Shown: one piece after another, positions 33,345-42,432 of the stretch
Layout of the letters: each line of letters opens with the position of its first letter
Numbering within the stretch: position 1 is the first letter of the stretch
The notes under the pieces: generated by a model
Databases searched by the model: none
Seen by the model: only the letters and a program-made list of their open reading frames with translations
What the model was told of the DNA's origin: nothing
Translations under genes and position numbers: made by a program
Assembly: GCA_002305045.1 (NCBI GenBank)
Contig: DBPX01000020.1
Location: 1 to 64,000, forward strand
Direction of reading: 5' to 3'
DNA: 64,000 nucleotides
DNA from: Ruminococcus sp. UBA1409
GTDB lineage: Bacteria; Bacillota; Clostridia; Oscillospirales; Ruminococcaceae

Positions 33345-34720
33345 CCGGGCTGATAAAAATAAACCCGGCGGACAATGTGGCTGTCGACCCCGCCACAGGA
33401 CACAAGACCGCCCTCAATGAGATAAAAAAGGGCGGCAGGGTGATAAAATACGGCTACCCGATAGGAGTCGCAACCAGGGATATCTCCCCCGGGGAAACAG
33501 TACATACCGACTCCCTTGCGACCCTGCTGTCAGGCAAGCTTGAGTACAGCTACGAAAAAAGCCTAAAGCCGCTTCCTAGCCTCCCTGATGACTACTTCAT
33601 GGGATATCTTAGGGAGAACGGCGAGGTGGGGATAAGAAACGACATCTTTATTATACCCACCGTCGGCTGCGTCAACGGAGTGGCTAGGGAGGCTGCCCAA
33701 AGAACGGGAGCTATCGCCCTGACCCATCCCTACGGCTGCTCTCAGCTAGGAGACGACCAGCTAATCACCCAAAGGGTTCTCTGCGGGCTAATAAACAGCC
33801 CCAACGCCGCCGGAGTGCTTGTTCTGGGGCTTGGCTGCGAGAACAACGGAATCGGGCAGATGAAGCGGGTGCTGGGGGAGTATAACCCTAAAAGGGTCAG
33901 GTTTTTAAACGCTCAGGAGGCGCAGGACGATGTCGGAGCCGCCGTGGAGCTAATAAACGAGCTAAAGAGCTACGCAAACAGCTTTAAAAGGTCAAGACAG
34001 CCTGTTTCAAGCCTTAGAATAGGTCTTAAATGCGGAGGGTCGGACGGTCTTTCCGGCATAACCGCCAATCCCCTGATAGGAAGGCTCTGCGACCGCATAG
34101 TCTCCATGGGCGGGGGCTGTGTTTTGACCGAGGTCCCCGAGATGTTCGGAGCAGAGACGATACTCATGCAAAGATGCGTAAGCCGTGAGGTCTTTGACAA
34201 AACCGTGCTTTTGATAAACTCCTTCAAGGACTATTTCACCCGGCACAATCAGGCGGTCTATGAAAACCCCTCTCCCGGCAACAAGGAGGGCGGGATAACC
34301 ACCCTTGAGGAGAAGTCCCTGGGCTGCATCCAAAAGGGAGGAAGCTCGCAGGTCGTGGATGTCCTTGACTACGGGGACAGGGTAAGCCTTCCCGGGCTCA
34401 GCCTTTTAAACGGTCCCGGAAACGACATGGTTGCAGTTACAAACCTTGCCGCCTGCGGCTGTCAGCTCATACTCTTCTCTACGGGACGGGGGACCCCTCT
34501 GGGGACGGTCGTGCCGACTATAAAAATCTCGACCAACACGGCTCTTGCCTCACGCAAGCCGGGCTGGATAGATTTTGACGCCGGAGGAATAATCAACGGC
34601 GAGGAGCTTGACGGGGACTTCTACAGATATATAATCTCAGTTGCCGAGGGCAGGCTCTGCGCCAACGAGAAAAACAATCAAAGAGAAATAGCTATATTTA
34701 AGGACGGTGTTACCCTTTGA
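33341..34720 (+). CDS. uxaA: Altronate dehydratase
   Basis: This 459-residue enzyme removes water from D-altronate to give 2-keto-3-deoxy-D-gluconate (KDG). An N-terminal SAF domain (about 1-75, ending GETVHTDSLA) is followed by the catalytic domain. That domain shows VGIRNDIFIIPTVGCVN, THPYGCSQLGDD, LGLGCENN, GLKCGGSDGLSGITANPLIG and TGRGTPLG, all with the Cys residues expected for an iron-dependent dehydratase. The protein is full length. The KDG kinase and aldolase that would complete the route to pyruvate and glyceraldehyde phosphate are not in the window. Confidence 0.93.
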   Translation: MTGLIKINPADNVAVDPATGHKTALNEIKKGGRVIKYGYPIGVATRDISPGETVHTDSLATLLSGKLEYSYEKSLKPLPSLPDDYFMGYLRENGEVGIRNDIFIIPTVGCVNGVAREAAQRTGAIALTHPYGCSQLGDDQLITQRVLCGLINSPNAAGVLVLGLGCENNGIGQMKRVLGEYNPKRVRFLNAQEAQDDVGAAVELINELKSYANSFKRSRQPVSSLRIGLKCGGSDGLSGITANPLIGRLCDRIVSMGGGCVLTEVPEMFGAETILMQRCVSREVFDKTVLLINSFKDYFTRHNQAVYENPSPGNKEGGITTLEEKSLGCIQKGGSSQVVDVLDYGDRVSLPGLSLLNGPGNDMVAVTNLAACGCQLILFSTGRGTPLGTVVPTIKISTNTALASRKPGWIDFDAGGIINGEELDGDFYRYIISVAEGRLCANEKNNQREIAIFKDGVTL

Positions 34721-35613
34721 GTATTTTGAACAGAGAGGGGCTTGTCATAATCGACGCCCATGCCCACCTTTGGGAGGAGCAAAGGGGAAGCGTAGGCGGT
34801 CTGCCGGTCTATCACACCCAAAACGGCATAAGCATGTTTTTAGGCGAGAGAAGGCAGATGATGCCGCCATATATGGAGGACGGCAGAAATACCGCCGAGA
34901 GGCTTATTGCAAATATGGACTACGCCGGAGTGAACGGAGCCGTCCTCACGCAGGAGTATATGGACGGCTGTCAGGACGGCTACTATCTTTCGGTCAAGGA
35001 AAGGTATCCCGGCAGGATAAAAATCTGCTCGCTTTACAGTGAGCGGCAGGATTACAGCACCGAGGGCTTCGACGGCATAAAGGTCTGCGCCTCCAGACTG
35101 AAGGACCCCGACCTGAAAAGGCTTCTTCCCCTGTTTTGCGACGCCGAGCAGAGGGGAATGTTTATCTCCATTGACCTTGCCGACGGCGACAGTCAGACTA
35201 GGGATATGGAGTATCTAATCGAGCGCTGTCCCGGCCTTAGGATTGCAATAGGCCATTTCGGGATGGTCACGACTAAAAATTGGCAGGCCCAGATAGCTCT
35301 TGCTAAAAACGAGAATGTCTATATCGAGTCGGGAGGGCTGACATGGCTGTTTAATTCCGAGTTTTACCCGTTTAAGGGCGCCGTCAGGGCGATAAGGGAG
35401 GCTATCGGGATATGCGGAGCCGGCAAGCTGATGTGGGGAAGTGACTATCCCAGGACAATGACCGAGATAACCTATCCCATGTCCATAAGGTTCATACTTG
35501 AATCGGACGAGCTTGACGACCACGAGAAGAAGGCTTTCTTAGGCGAAAACGCCGCAGCCTTCTACGGCTTCAACGGGCTTGAGCCTATCGAGCCGATTAA
35601 AAATATGCTTTAA
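34717..35613 (+). CDS. Amidohydrolase-family sugar lactonase
   Basis: This 298-residue TIM-barrel protein is of the amidohydrolase-2 type, a family that includes sugar lactonases. DAHAHLW near the start gives the first two metal His, IGHFGM holds a barrel His, and GSDYPRTM supplies the catalytic Asp. In this operon it most likely opens L-galactonolactone to L-galactonate, between the first dehydrogenase and LgoD. The start is TTG, overlapping the uxaA stop by 4 bases; a second TTG lies 9 bases further on. The exact substrate is inferred from context. Confidence 0.75.
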   Translation: MSILNREGLVIIDAHAHLWEEQRGSVGGLPVYHTQNGISMFLGERRQMMPPYMEDGRNTAERLIANMDYAGVNGAVLTQEYMDGCQDGYYLSVKERYPGRIKICSLYSERQDYSTEGFDGIKVCASRLKDPDLKRLLPLFCDAEQRGMFISIDLADGDSQTRDMEYLIERCPGLRIAIGHFGMVTTKNWQAQIALAKNENVYIESGGLTWLFNSEFYPFKGAVRAIREAIGICGAGKLMWGSDYPRTMTEITYPMSIRFILESDELDDHEKKAFLGENAAAFYGFNGLEPIEPIKNML

Positions 35614-35625
35614 GGAGATGACTGT

Positions 35626-36075
35626 ATGCTAAAGGGAATTCCGAAAATCATTCCTCCGCTTCTTCTCAAGCTTTTAAGCGAGATGGGACACGGCGACACT
35701 CTTGTAATAGCCGACGGCAACTTCCCCTCCGAGTCGGTGGGGAAGGGCTCGGCAGTCGTGAGGCTGGACGGGCACGGCGTCCCCGAGGTGCTTGACGCCG
35801 TCATAAGCCTTATGCCGCTTGACCAGTATGTAGAGCAGCCTGTAGCTCTTATGGAAAGGTGCCCGGGAGACGATGCCGACATCTCAATATGGCAGACCTA
35901 CTATGAGATTTTAAAAAGGCATGAGGGCAGGGGACCCGAGGACTGCCGGCTTCTCGAGCGGTTTGAGTTCTACGAGGAGGCAAAAAAGGCGTACTGCATA
36001 ATCGCAACCACCGAAAAAAGCCAGTACGCAAACCTCATCCTGAAAAAGGGCTGCATAATCGAAGGCAACGGCTAG
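35626..36075 (+). CDS. FucU/RbsD-family sugar mutarotase
   Basis: This 149-residue protein interconverts sugar anomers. The family pattern is seen in LLLKLLSEMGHGDTLVIADGNFPS, with the catalytic His in GHGD and the Asp of ADGN, and in the C-terminal YANLILKKG. FucU acts on L-fucose, which shares its ring stereochemistry with L-galactose, so a mutarotase for L-galactose fits this operon. It is the last gene of the operon; the next gene has its own promoter. Confidence 0.87.
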   Translation: MLKGIPKIIPPLLLKLLSEMGHGDTLVIADGNFPSESVGKGSAVVRLDGHGVPEVLDAVISLMPLDQYVEQPVALMERCPGDDADISIWQTYYEILKRHEGRGPEDCRLLERFEFYEEAKKAYCIIATTEKSQYANLILKKGCIIEGNG

Positions 36076-36106
36076 CTCCGATTTTTTCAGCTTCCAGGAA
36101 ATATGC

Positions 36107-36135
36107 TTGACAACGCTTCATAGGAGTGATATCAT
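36107..36135 (+). promoter_or_regulatory. Promoter of ABC exporter genes
   Basis: TTGACA (36107-36112), a 17-base spacer and TATCAT (36130-36135). The -10 falls inside the palindrome at 36125-36147. Confidence 0.82.
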
Positions 36136-36147
36136 AAAGATATCACT
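36125..36147 (+). promoter_or_regulatory. Palindromic operator of ABC exporter
   Basis: AGTGATATC and GATATCACT are perfect 9-bp arms around a 5-base centre (ATAAA). The site overlaps the -10, as expected for a repressor. GntR/YtrA-type regulators control similar ABC operons, but no such gene is adjacent. Confidence 0.82.
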
Positions 36148-36164
36148 TTCTGGAGGGAGTATTT

Positions 36165-36914
36165 ATGCTTAAAATCGAACATCTTACCAAAAGCTACGGC
36201 GAAAAGGTTGCCGTACGGGACATAAGCCTTAGCATAAGCCCAGGGCAGATTTACGCCTTTATAGGTCACAACGGAGCGGGCAAGACCACGGTCATAAAGT
36301 CCTGCTGCGGACTGCTTCAGTTTGACAGCGGGGAGATTTACATCGACGGCATATCGGTAAAGAGCGAGCCTGTCGAGTGCAAGAAGAGGCTTGCGTATCT
36401 TCCCGACAATCCCGACCTCTACGAATTTATGACCGGCGGAAGGTATATTAACTTCGTCTCGGACATCTTCGGAGTTTCCTCCCAGAGGCGAAGGGAGCTG
36501 ACCCAAAAATACGCCGGGCTTATGGGCATCGAGGGCGAGCTGTCCCAGCCGATATCCTCCTACTCCCACGGTATGAAGCAAAAGCTTGCCATAGTCTCCG
36601 CACTTGTCCACGAGCCTAAGCTTCTTATCATGGATGAGCCGTTTGTCGGTCTTGACCCCATAGCCGCACACTCCCTAAAGGAGATAATGAGGCAGATATG
36701 CGACCAGGGCGGTGCGATATTCTTCTCCACTCATGTGCTTGAGGTCGCACAAAAGCTCTGCGACAGGGTCGCCATCATACGGCAGGGAAGCATAGTTGCG
36801 GACGGTAGCATGGAGGATATAAGCGGCGAAGGCTCCCTTGAGGAGGTATTCCTCGAGCTTTCGGAGGACTTTGTACATGCAGCAGGCGAGGACTCCGGGA
36901 AGGAGGGAGCTTAA
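36165..36914 (+). CDS. ABC exporter ATPase
   Basis: This 249-residue ABC ATPase has Walker A GHNGAGKTT (about residue 38), signature SSYSHGMKQKLAI (an SHGMKQ variant of LSGGQ, usual in this exporter group) and Walker B LLIMDEPFVGLDP. It has the features of ATPases that drive antibiotic, lantibiotic or lipid exporters of the CcmA/YtrB type. The permease gene begins 1 base after its stop. Expression is probably controlled through the palindrome over its promoter. Confidence 0.9.
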   Translation: MLKIEHLTKSYGEKVAVRDISLSISPGQIYAFIGHNGAGKTTVIKSCCGLLQFDSGEIYIDGISVKSEPVECKKRLAYLPDNPDLYEFMTGGRYINFVSDIFGVSSQRRRELTQKYAGLMGIEGELSQPISSYSHGMKQKLAIVSALVHEPKLLIMDEPFVGLDPIAAHSLKEIMRQICDQGGAIFFSTHVLEVAQKLCDRVAIIRQGSIVADGSMEDISGEGSLEEVFLELSEDFVHAAGEDSGKEGA

Positions 36915-36915
36915 G

Positions 36916-38511
36916 TTGCTTAAAACTCTTATAGCAGCAAATATCCAGGCGTTTTTGCTCTCGGGAGGGACCGCCTCTGGAAAAAGAGGCTCCCGGGGGA
37001 AAAGGGCAGTCAAGAGCGTGGCTGGAGTTGCGGCGGTGTTCATAGTCAGCCTTTTGTTCTGCTCCTTGTATTTCGGGATGCTGTTTATATCCCTTGCCTC
37101 GTTTGAGGAGCATGGCTACGGCTGGGTCTACTTTGCAGTAAGCACCATACTTGGACTGCTGTTTCTTATCATAGGCTCCGCCTCGATATCAAAGGCGATG
37201 ATATTCGAGGCAAAGGACAACAGTATGCTCCTTTCGATGCCGATAAAAAGCTTCCATATAGTCGCCTCCAGAGTTGCGGCTCTTTTGGCTATGAATTTAG
37301 CCTATCTTTCCTCCGTCATGCTTCCTGCGGCGATAATCTGGCAGATCCGCTGCGGCTTCAGCCCGGCGTCCTTTGTCAGCTTTTTGCTGTTTTTAATAGG
37401 CCTATTGTGCTTCGGGACCTCGCTCGGAGTAATCATGGGCTATGTTATCTCGATGATTGCAAGGCGTTCAAGGCACAAAACCGCAGTCACTACCGTTCTC
37501 AGCTTTGTTTTCTTTGGAGCGTATATGGCTGTGATAATCGGCGGACAGAGCTACATAATGGAGGCTCTTGAAAACAAGGAGCTTCTCGCCGGAGGACTAA
37601 AGGGCGTCTTGCCCCTTTACATTATCTCAAGCGCTGTCAGCGACGGCAGCATAGGCGTCTCGCTGATGGCTATGGCGGCGGAGCTGGGAATCTTCGCTCT
37701 ATCGGTTTTACTCATCTCGAGGAGCTTTAACAGCATTGTTGCAGGCTCCAGCGAGGTAAGAAGAAAAAAGACCTCACCGGTCGAGTTCAGGTCAAGAGGC
37801 CTAATGCCGGCGCTCGTCCTCAAGGAGGCAAGACACCTTGGCAGCAACGCACTCTACAGCATGAACTCTACGATGGGAGCCTTCATGACAATACTGGCGG
37901 CGGGATTTGCCGTAATAAAGAGGGAGTCGCTCCAGGAGGCGCTGTCCCTGTTTTCCGCAAGCCCGGAGTATCTGTGCATAATCATAGCCACGGCGTCGAC
38001 ATTCATAATAGGCATGAACACCCTCAGCGGAGTCATCCTCTCCGTGGAGGGAGACAGGCTGTGGATTCTTAAAAGCTCTCCGATAAAAAGCATAGACATA
38101 CTAAAATCAAAGCTTTATATGCACGAGATTATAAGCCTGCCGCCTGCCGTAATATTCTGGGCGGTGACCGTCATATTGGTAAAGCCCGACATAGCGACTG
38201 CTGCTTTGTCCCTTGCGGCTGTGACGCTCTACTGCGTGCTGACGGCGAATCTCGGACTGTGGATAAATCTTTTAAGACCCTCCCTGGACTGGACGAACGG
38301 GGCTGCCGCAATCAAGGGGATGAACGCCCTTTTAGTGATGCTTCTTAATATGGCGGTATCCACCGTCCTGGTAATCCTAGGATCGCTCCTTCCCTCCGCC
38401 GTCGGGAGCATACCTGCGCTCTTAATAATCACTGCGGCTCTGCTTCTCGGAACGGCGCTCAGCTATCTTTGGATAAAGAGGCGAGGCGTCAGGAGGCTTG
38501 AAAGAATTTAG
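36916..38511 (+). CDS. ABC exporter membrane subunit
   Basis: This 531-residue membrane protein has about twelve hydrophobic segments in two groups (about 45-260 and 320-525) around a short charged middle. It resembles large permeases paired with CcmA-type ATPases in clostridia. The start is TTG at 36916, with AGGAGGGAG 6 bases upstream inside the end of the ATPase gene. The open frame extends further upstream, but the ribosome site favours the TTG. What it moves is unknown. Confidence 0.8.
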   Translation: MLKTLIAANIQAFLLSGGTASGKRGSRGKRAVKSVAGVAAVFIVSLLFCSLYFGMLFISLASFEEHGYGWVYFAVSTILGLLFLIIGSASISKAMIFEAKDNSMLLSMPIKSFHIVASRVAALLAMNLAYLSSVMLPAAIIWQIRCGFSPASFVSFLLFLIGLLCFGTSLGVIMGYVISMIARRSRHKTAVTTVLSFVFFGAYMAVIIGGQSYIMEALENKELLAGGLKGVLPLYIISSAVSDGSIGVSLMAMAAELGIFALSVLLISRSFNSIVAGSSEVRRKKTSPVEFRSRGLMPALVLKEARHLGSNALYSMNSTMGAFMTILAAGFAVIKRESLQEALSLFSASPEYLCIIIATASTFIIGMNTLSGVILSVEGDRLWILKSSPIKSIDILKSKLYMHEIISLPPAVIFWAVTVILVKPDIATAALSLAAVTLYCVLTANLGLWINLLRPSLDWTNGAAAIKGMNALLVMLLNMAVSTVLVILGSLLPSAVGSIPALLIITAALLLGTALSYLWIKRRGVRRLERI

Positions 38512-38645
38512 GGGGCAAAATGTCGGGACGGGATAAAACGCTTTGCCGCTGCAAGACGGCTTGCCGCCTCGCCGGTGAGCCATCCTTGCCGTGCTGCAGA
38601 TGCAAAAAGGAGCCGTAATATATATGGTAAATGGAGTTGAAAATA

Positions 38646-39728
38646 ATGCAGGAATTATTAATATTTTTATGGCTATTAGCTTTATTATTTTTCTTCCCAA
38701 GTCTCCTTAGTCCGATATTAATAATATTTACTATTATTTTTATAGTAAAATACACCAAATATAAGAAAAGCGCATATTATCAAATTACCAAGCAACCTTA
38801 TTTTTCACTTAGACGCAACTCAGGAAAATATGGCGAATATCTTATATACAAATGCTTGAAGCATTTTGAAAAGAATGGTGCGAAATTTTTATTTAATATA
38901 TATGTACCGAAAGAGAGGGATGAAACATCCGAAATTGATGTGCTGATGATATGTAAAAAAGGATTATTTGTTTTTGAAAGCAAAAATTATAGTGGTTGGA
39001 TTTTCGGCAGCGAGAATCGAAAGAACTGGTATCAAACTTTACCTACTGGAAGAGGTCGTTGTAATAAAGTGAGTTTTTACAATCCTATTATGCAAAACAG
39101 CTCACATATCAGATACTTGAAAGCATTTATTGGAAGGAGAGCCCCGATAAAATCAATAATTGTATTCTCTGATAAATGTACATTAAAAGATGTTCAAATT
39201 CGCAGCAATGATGTAAGGGTTATAAATCGTTATAATGTTGCGTCAGTTGTATCCGATATCTGTAATCAGATTTCTGGGGATTTACTTACTGATAACGATA
39301 TAACAGAGATTTTTGATAAATTATTTCCCTATACACAAGTTGATGAAGCCGTTAAAAAGCAACATATATCCAACATTCATAATACTTTAAACCCACAACC
39401 TATTCAACGGGTTAATGAGGCAACAGCTCAAGTAGCTCCACAAATTCATACGGAAACATTTATAGAACAGCCAGAAGTAGTCAATGTTGATACAACAGCA
39501 ACAGTAGATGATCCAATAGTATTAAATAATACTGAACCTATGTCAACAGACAAGCCCGAACAAGCGGCATTACAATGCCCTATGTGCAACAGCGATTTGG
39601 TTTTAAGAACTGCAACAAAAGGAGTAAATGCCGGAAAGCAGTTCTATGTTTGCTCAAATTACCCTAAATGTAAATACATACAGGCTATTGCAGAACAAAA
39701 AATAGTTTTAAACCCTCCTGAAGCATAG
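38646..39728 (+). CDS. NERD nuclease-related protein with topoisomerase zinc finger
   Basis: This 360-residue protein has an N-terminal membrane segment (about residues 1-32) and a NERD domain (about 60-185). The nuclease-like residues are the Asp of ETSEIDVLMI and the FESKNYSGW box (E-x-K). A poorly conserved linker and a C-terminal zinc finger (CPMC...CSNYPKC, about 318-345) of the topoisomerase I type follow. NERD proteins are thought to act on DNA and occur in defence and mobile contexts. The gene is far more A+T-rich than both neighbours and uses different codons, so recent transfer is likely. ATG at 38646 has GGAG 9 bases before it; an in-frame ATG at 38631 precedes that site. Confidence 0.8.
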   Translation: MQELLIFLWLLALLFFFPSLLSPILIIFTIIFIVKYTKYKKSAYYQITKQPYFSLRRNSGKYGEYLIYKCLKHFEKNGAKFLFNIYVPKERDETSEIDVLMICKKGLFVFESKNYSGWIFGSENRKNWYQTLPTGRGRCNKVSFYNPIMQNSSHIRYLKAFIGRRAPIKSIIVFSDKCTLKDVQIRSNDVRVINRYNVASVVSDICNQISGDLLTDNDITEIFDKLFPYTQVDEAVKKQHISNIHNTLNPQPIQRVNEATAQVAPQIHTETFIEQPEVVNVDTTATVDDPIVLNNTEPMSTDKPEQAALQCPMCNSDLVLRTATKGVNAGKQFYVCSNYPKCKYIQAIAEQKIVLNPPEA

Positions 39729-39763
39729 AAAATTCTATGCTTGTCATGGCCTGAAACGAAATT

Positions 39764-39796
39764 AAAAGCTGTGTAGAAAATTTCCACACAGCTTTT
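39764..39796. terminator. Bidirectional terminator between NERD and htrA genes
   Basis: AAAAGCTGTGT (39764-39774) pairs with ACACAGCTTTT (39786-39796), with T and A runs on both sides. A second small hairpin (AAGCATAGAA/TTCTATGCTT) precedes it at 39721-39742. The flanking genes converge. Confidence 0.88.
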
Positions 39797-39829
39797 ATAT
39801 TTTCCCACCCATCCCTGTAACGGAGCGGC

Positions 39830-41341
39830 TTACCCAACAGCCTCCTCCATTATCAGCGAGGAATCGTCCTCCTCGAGCTTGAAGGTTATCTCGAACTCCA
39901 AAAAGCCGTCCTGGGTGATTCTTGTGACCTGCGCCGTGATGGTGTCTCCTGCCTTCATGTCCTCGAGGATTTTATAGACATCGTCGCTTGTGCGGACCGG
40001 GATTCCGTTGAAGCCGGTTATCACATCGTCTATTTGAAGCTCGGTGTTGTAGACATCGCAGTCCTCTAGTATACCGGCGATGTGAAGCCCTGCGGGTACG
40101 CCGTAGAGCATGGCGGCGGAGTCGGAGACCTCGTAGAAGGATATTCCGATTCTGGGTCTGCCTAGGACGGAGCCGTTTTCGATAAGCTCCTCAAGAATCG
40201 GTCTTGCGGCGTTAATTGAAATCGCAAAGCCGATGTTGTCGTACTCAATCGAGTCCATCTTGGAGGAGGTTATTCCGACCACCTGTCCCCACATATTAAA
40301 GAGCGCACCGCCTGAGTTGCCGGGATTGATGGCGGCGTCTATCTGCACGCACTCCATTGAGACATTGTTCTCGTTAACCCTTATCATTCGGTTCAGCCCG
40401 GAGACTATTCCTGTGGTCACACTTGCCTCGAAGCCGGCGGGAGAGCCTATTACCGTCACCTGCTCGCCCATGCGCAGCTGGTCGGAGTCTCCGAACTGTG
40501 CGGCGCTAAGCCCTGTGGCGTTGATTTTCAAAACGGCAAGGTCCGACTTTATGTCCTGCCCGATGACCTTGGCGTTGTAGTCCGAGCCGTCCTTGAGCCT
40601 TACAATAACGGCAAGGCTCGCTCCGTCTATGACATGGGCGTTTGTGATGATGTAGCCGTCCTCGGTCATGATGATTCCCGAGCCTTGACCGTAGGGGAAG
40701 TATGCGCCGCTGTTTGAATAAATCTCGATGGTGACAACCGATTCTGAGCAGGCGCCGTATATCCCCTCGACGGTGTATCGTCCGTCCTCGGTGTAATACT
40801 CCTCCGACAGCTCGGGGTGGGTAGCCGTCGGGATGGTAAAGCTCATCCTGCCGGTATCGCCCGATATGAGGTTTTTAATCCAGCCCTTGCCGAATACTCC
40901 TCTTGCGGTGATAAAAAACAGTATTGCGAACAGCAAAATAAAGACTGCCAAGAGCCTTGGAAGAAGCTTCTTTGCCGGCCGAACCCTTGTTATCTGCCTT
41001 GGAAGATAGGGAAGCTCTCCTGCCTCGGCATAGGCAAGCTCCCTAAGCTCTCTCTTTATCGCCTCACGCTCAGCCTCCAGCCTATTAATCCTCTGCGCCC
41101 TCTGCTCAAGTATAAGTCTATCATAGTCCTCGGACCCGCCGTTCGAGTCGGATGAAGTGCTGTCAGCGGCGCTGTATTCATTTTCTAAAGACGCCCCCTC
41201 CAGGGACTCCTTACCCTTATCAGTGGGCAGGCTAATCTCCGGGCTGCCGTCCTCCTTAGGAAGAGAAGGACCCGCCGGGACGCTGCCTGAAGCGTCATTT
41301 TGGCTGTTTAAAGGCGATAAAGCCCTTTTATCTTGATTCAT
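39830..41341 (-). CDS. HtrA/DegP-like membrane serine protease with PDZ domain
   Basis: This 503-residue envelope protease degrades or refolds damaged exported proteins. An acidic cytoplasmic N-terminus (about 1-120) leads to one membrane segment (about 127-148). A trypsin-like domain follows with the triad His (TNAHVI), Asp (KSDLAVLKI) and Ser (NPGNSGGAL). A PDZ domain lies near 390-485 (AGLHIAGILEDCDVY...DDVITGFNGIPV). The ATG at 41341 with GGAAAG upstream is preferred over the ATG 15 bases earlier. It lies downstream of a response regulator and an acidic protein in the same direction, and an inverted repeat in front of it may be a control site. Confidence 0.9.
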   Translation of the reverse strand: MNQDKRALSPLNSQNDASGSVPAGPSLPKEDGSPEISLPTDKGKESLEGASLENEYSAADSTSSDSNGGSEDYDRLILEQRAQRINRLEAEREAIKRELRELAYAEAGELPYLPRQITRVRPAKKLLPRLLAVFILLFAILFFITARGVFGKGWIKNLISGDTGRMSFTIPTATHPELSEEYYTEDGRYTVEGIYGACSESVVTIEIYSNSGAYFPYGQGSGIIMTEDGYIITNAHVIDGASLAVIVRLKDGSDYNAKVIGQDIKSDLAVLKINATGLSAAQFGDSDQLRMGEQVTVIGSPAGFEASVTTGIVSGLNRMIRVNENNVSMECVQIDAAINPGNSGGALFNMWGQVVGITSSKMDSIEYDNIGFAISINAARPILEELIENGSVLGRPRIGISFYEVSDSAAMLYGVPAGLHIAGILEDCDVYNTELQIDDVITGFNGIPVRTSDDVYKILEDMKAGDTITAQVTRITQDGFLEFEITFKLEEDDSSLIMEEAVG

Positions 41342-41374
41342 AGCATCACTTTCCATAAATTAGCGTAGTTAAGA

Positions 41375-41413
41375 CGCTTATATAGCCTGTATATTATATA
41401 ATGTATATAAGCG
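41375..41413 (-). promoter_or_regulatory. Inverted repeat over possible htrA promoter
   Basis: CGCTTATATA (41375-41384) and TATATAAGCG (41404-41413) are perfect 10-bp arms. They flank a TATAAT-like element on the minus strand within the 19-base centre. The arrangement suggests an operator for the htrA gene. Confidence 0.6.
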
Positions 41414-41436
41414 CTCCTTAATTGCCCTGAAATAGG

Positions 41437-42432
41437 CTATCTGCCCTTTTTCCCAAGGAGCCTTACAGCCGCAACTGTGGCGGCAATGGCGGCGCCCGCC
41501 TTGAGTAGCGAGCGTGTGCTGACGGTTATCTCCCCAGAGCCATTATGCCTTCTTTTTGCGGGAGGAGAGGGCTTTTTGTAAAGCCCCGGGTACTTGTAGG
41601 CGGGAGTTTCCTCCTCCGCAAAGTACCTTTCGTCATACTCATAGGAGAAGCCGTCCTCCTGCGCCTCGTCGGAGTCGGACAAGGACTCCACGCACTCAGA
41701 ATTATCGCTGACGGAGGCGTCCTTAACCGAGTCAAGCATCTTTTCGAGCCTTTGAATGTCGGTAAGAAGCCCGCTGGCGATGATATCGGGGGACTCATGA
41801 CTCTTGCCGGATTCCTCGGAGCCATCCATGCTGTAGGCATTTACAAGCTTATTCGCACCGTCGTCAAAGTAGTCGTTGTTATCCTCGGAGTAATCCTCGG
41901 CTATGGGAAGCTCCTCGGGAGCTTTGGAAGTACCCTCATCAGAGAGGGCTGTGCCGGAAGCCTCGCAGATGTCCTCGGACGGCTCAGAGGCAAGGTCAAG
42001 GGGAGGAATATTTAGATTATTATCAGCTAATTGGGAGTCCCTTGCCGCTTCATTATCATAAGAGGCCAGGCCTGAGGGAAAGCTTTCGTCCTCCTGCTTG
42101 GAGGGAGCCGGCTCTATTTTGCTATCAGACGACAAGGCAGACTGAGCGATAAAATCCTCAAAGGGGTTGGTGATTGCTTCGTCCCTTGCCGCCAGGACCT
42201 CCTGACGGTCTGCTGCGACAGGCTCCTTTATCGGGTCAGGCTGTAAAGCCTCGCCGGAGGACTCGGGAGGATTATTTTCCTTCTCGGACGGGCTATCCTC
42301 CCCATAGGACAGCGGGGCTTCGTCCTCCTTATTATTTTGAGCCTCGGCAAGACTTTTTTCCTCCTCAAGCTGCCGGTCACGCTCCTCCTGCTTTTTGCTC
42401 AGAGGAAAATACTCGTCAAAGAAATCTATCAT
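41437..42432 (-). CDS. Acidic, mostly disordered protein of unknown function
   Basis: I do not recognise a family for this 331-residue protein. It is very rich in Glu, Asp, Ser and Ala and looks largely unstructured. Residues near 275-300 (YDERYFAEEETPAYKYPGLYKKPSPP) and the basic-hydrophobic end (TRSLLKAGAAIAATVAAVRLLGKKGR) are the only less acidic parts; the latter could dip into the membrane. Its start overlaps the response-regulator stop by 4 bases, so the two are co-translated. Its place between a regulator and the HtrA protease suggests an envelope-linked role, but this is only context. Confidence 0.65.
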   Translation of the reverse strand: MIDFFDEYFPLSKKQEERDRQLEEEKSLAEAQNNKEDEAPLSYGEDSPSEKENNPPESSGEALQPDPIKEPVAADRQEVLAARDEAITNPFEDFIAQSALSSDSKIEPAPSKQEDESFPSGLASYDNEAARDSQLADNNLNIPPLDLASEPSEDICEASGTALSDEGTSKAPEELPIAEDYSEDNNDYFDDGANKLVNAYSMDGSEESGKSHESPDIIASGLLTDIQRLEKMLDSVKDASVSDNSECVESLSDSDEAQEDGFSYEYDERYFAEEETPAYKYPGLYKKPSPPAKRRHNGSGEITVSTRSLLKAGAAIAATVAAVRLLGKKGR

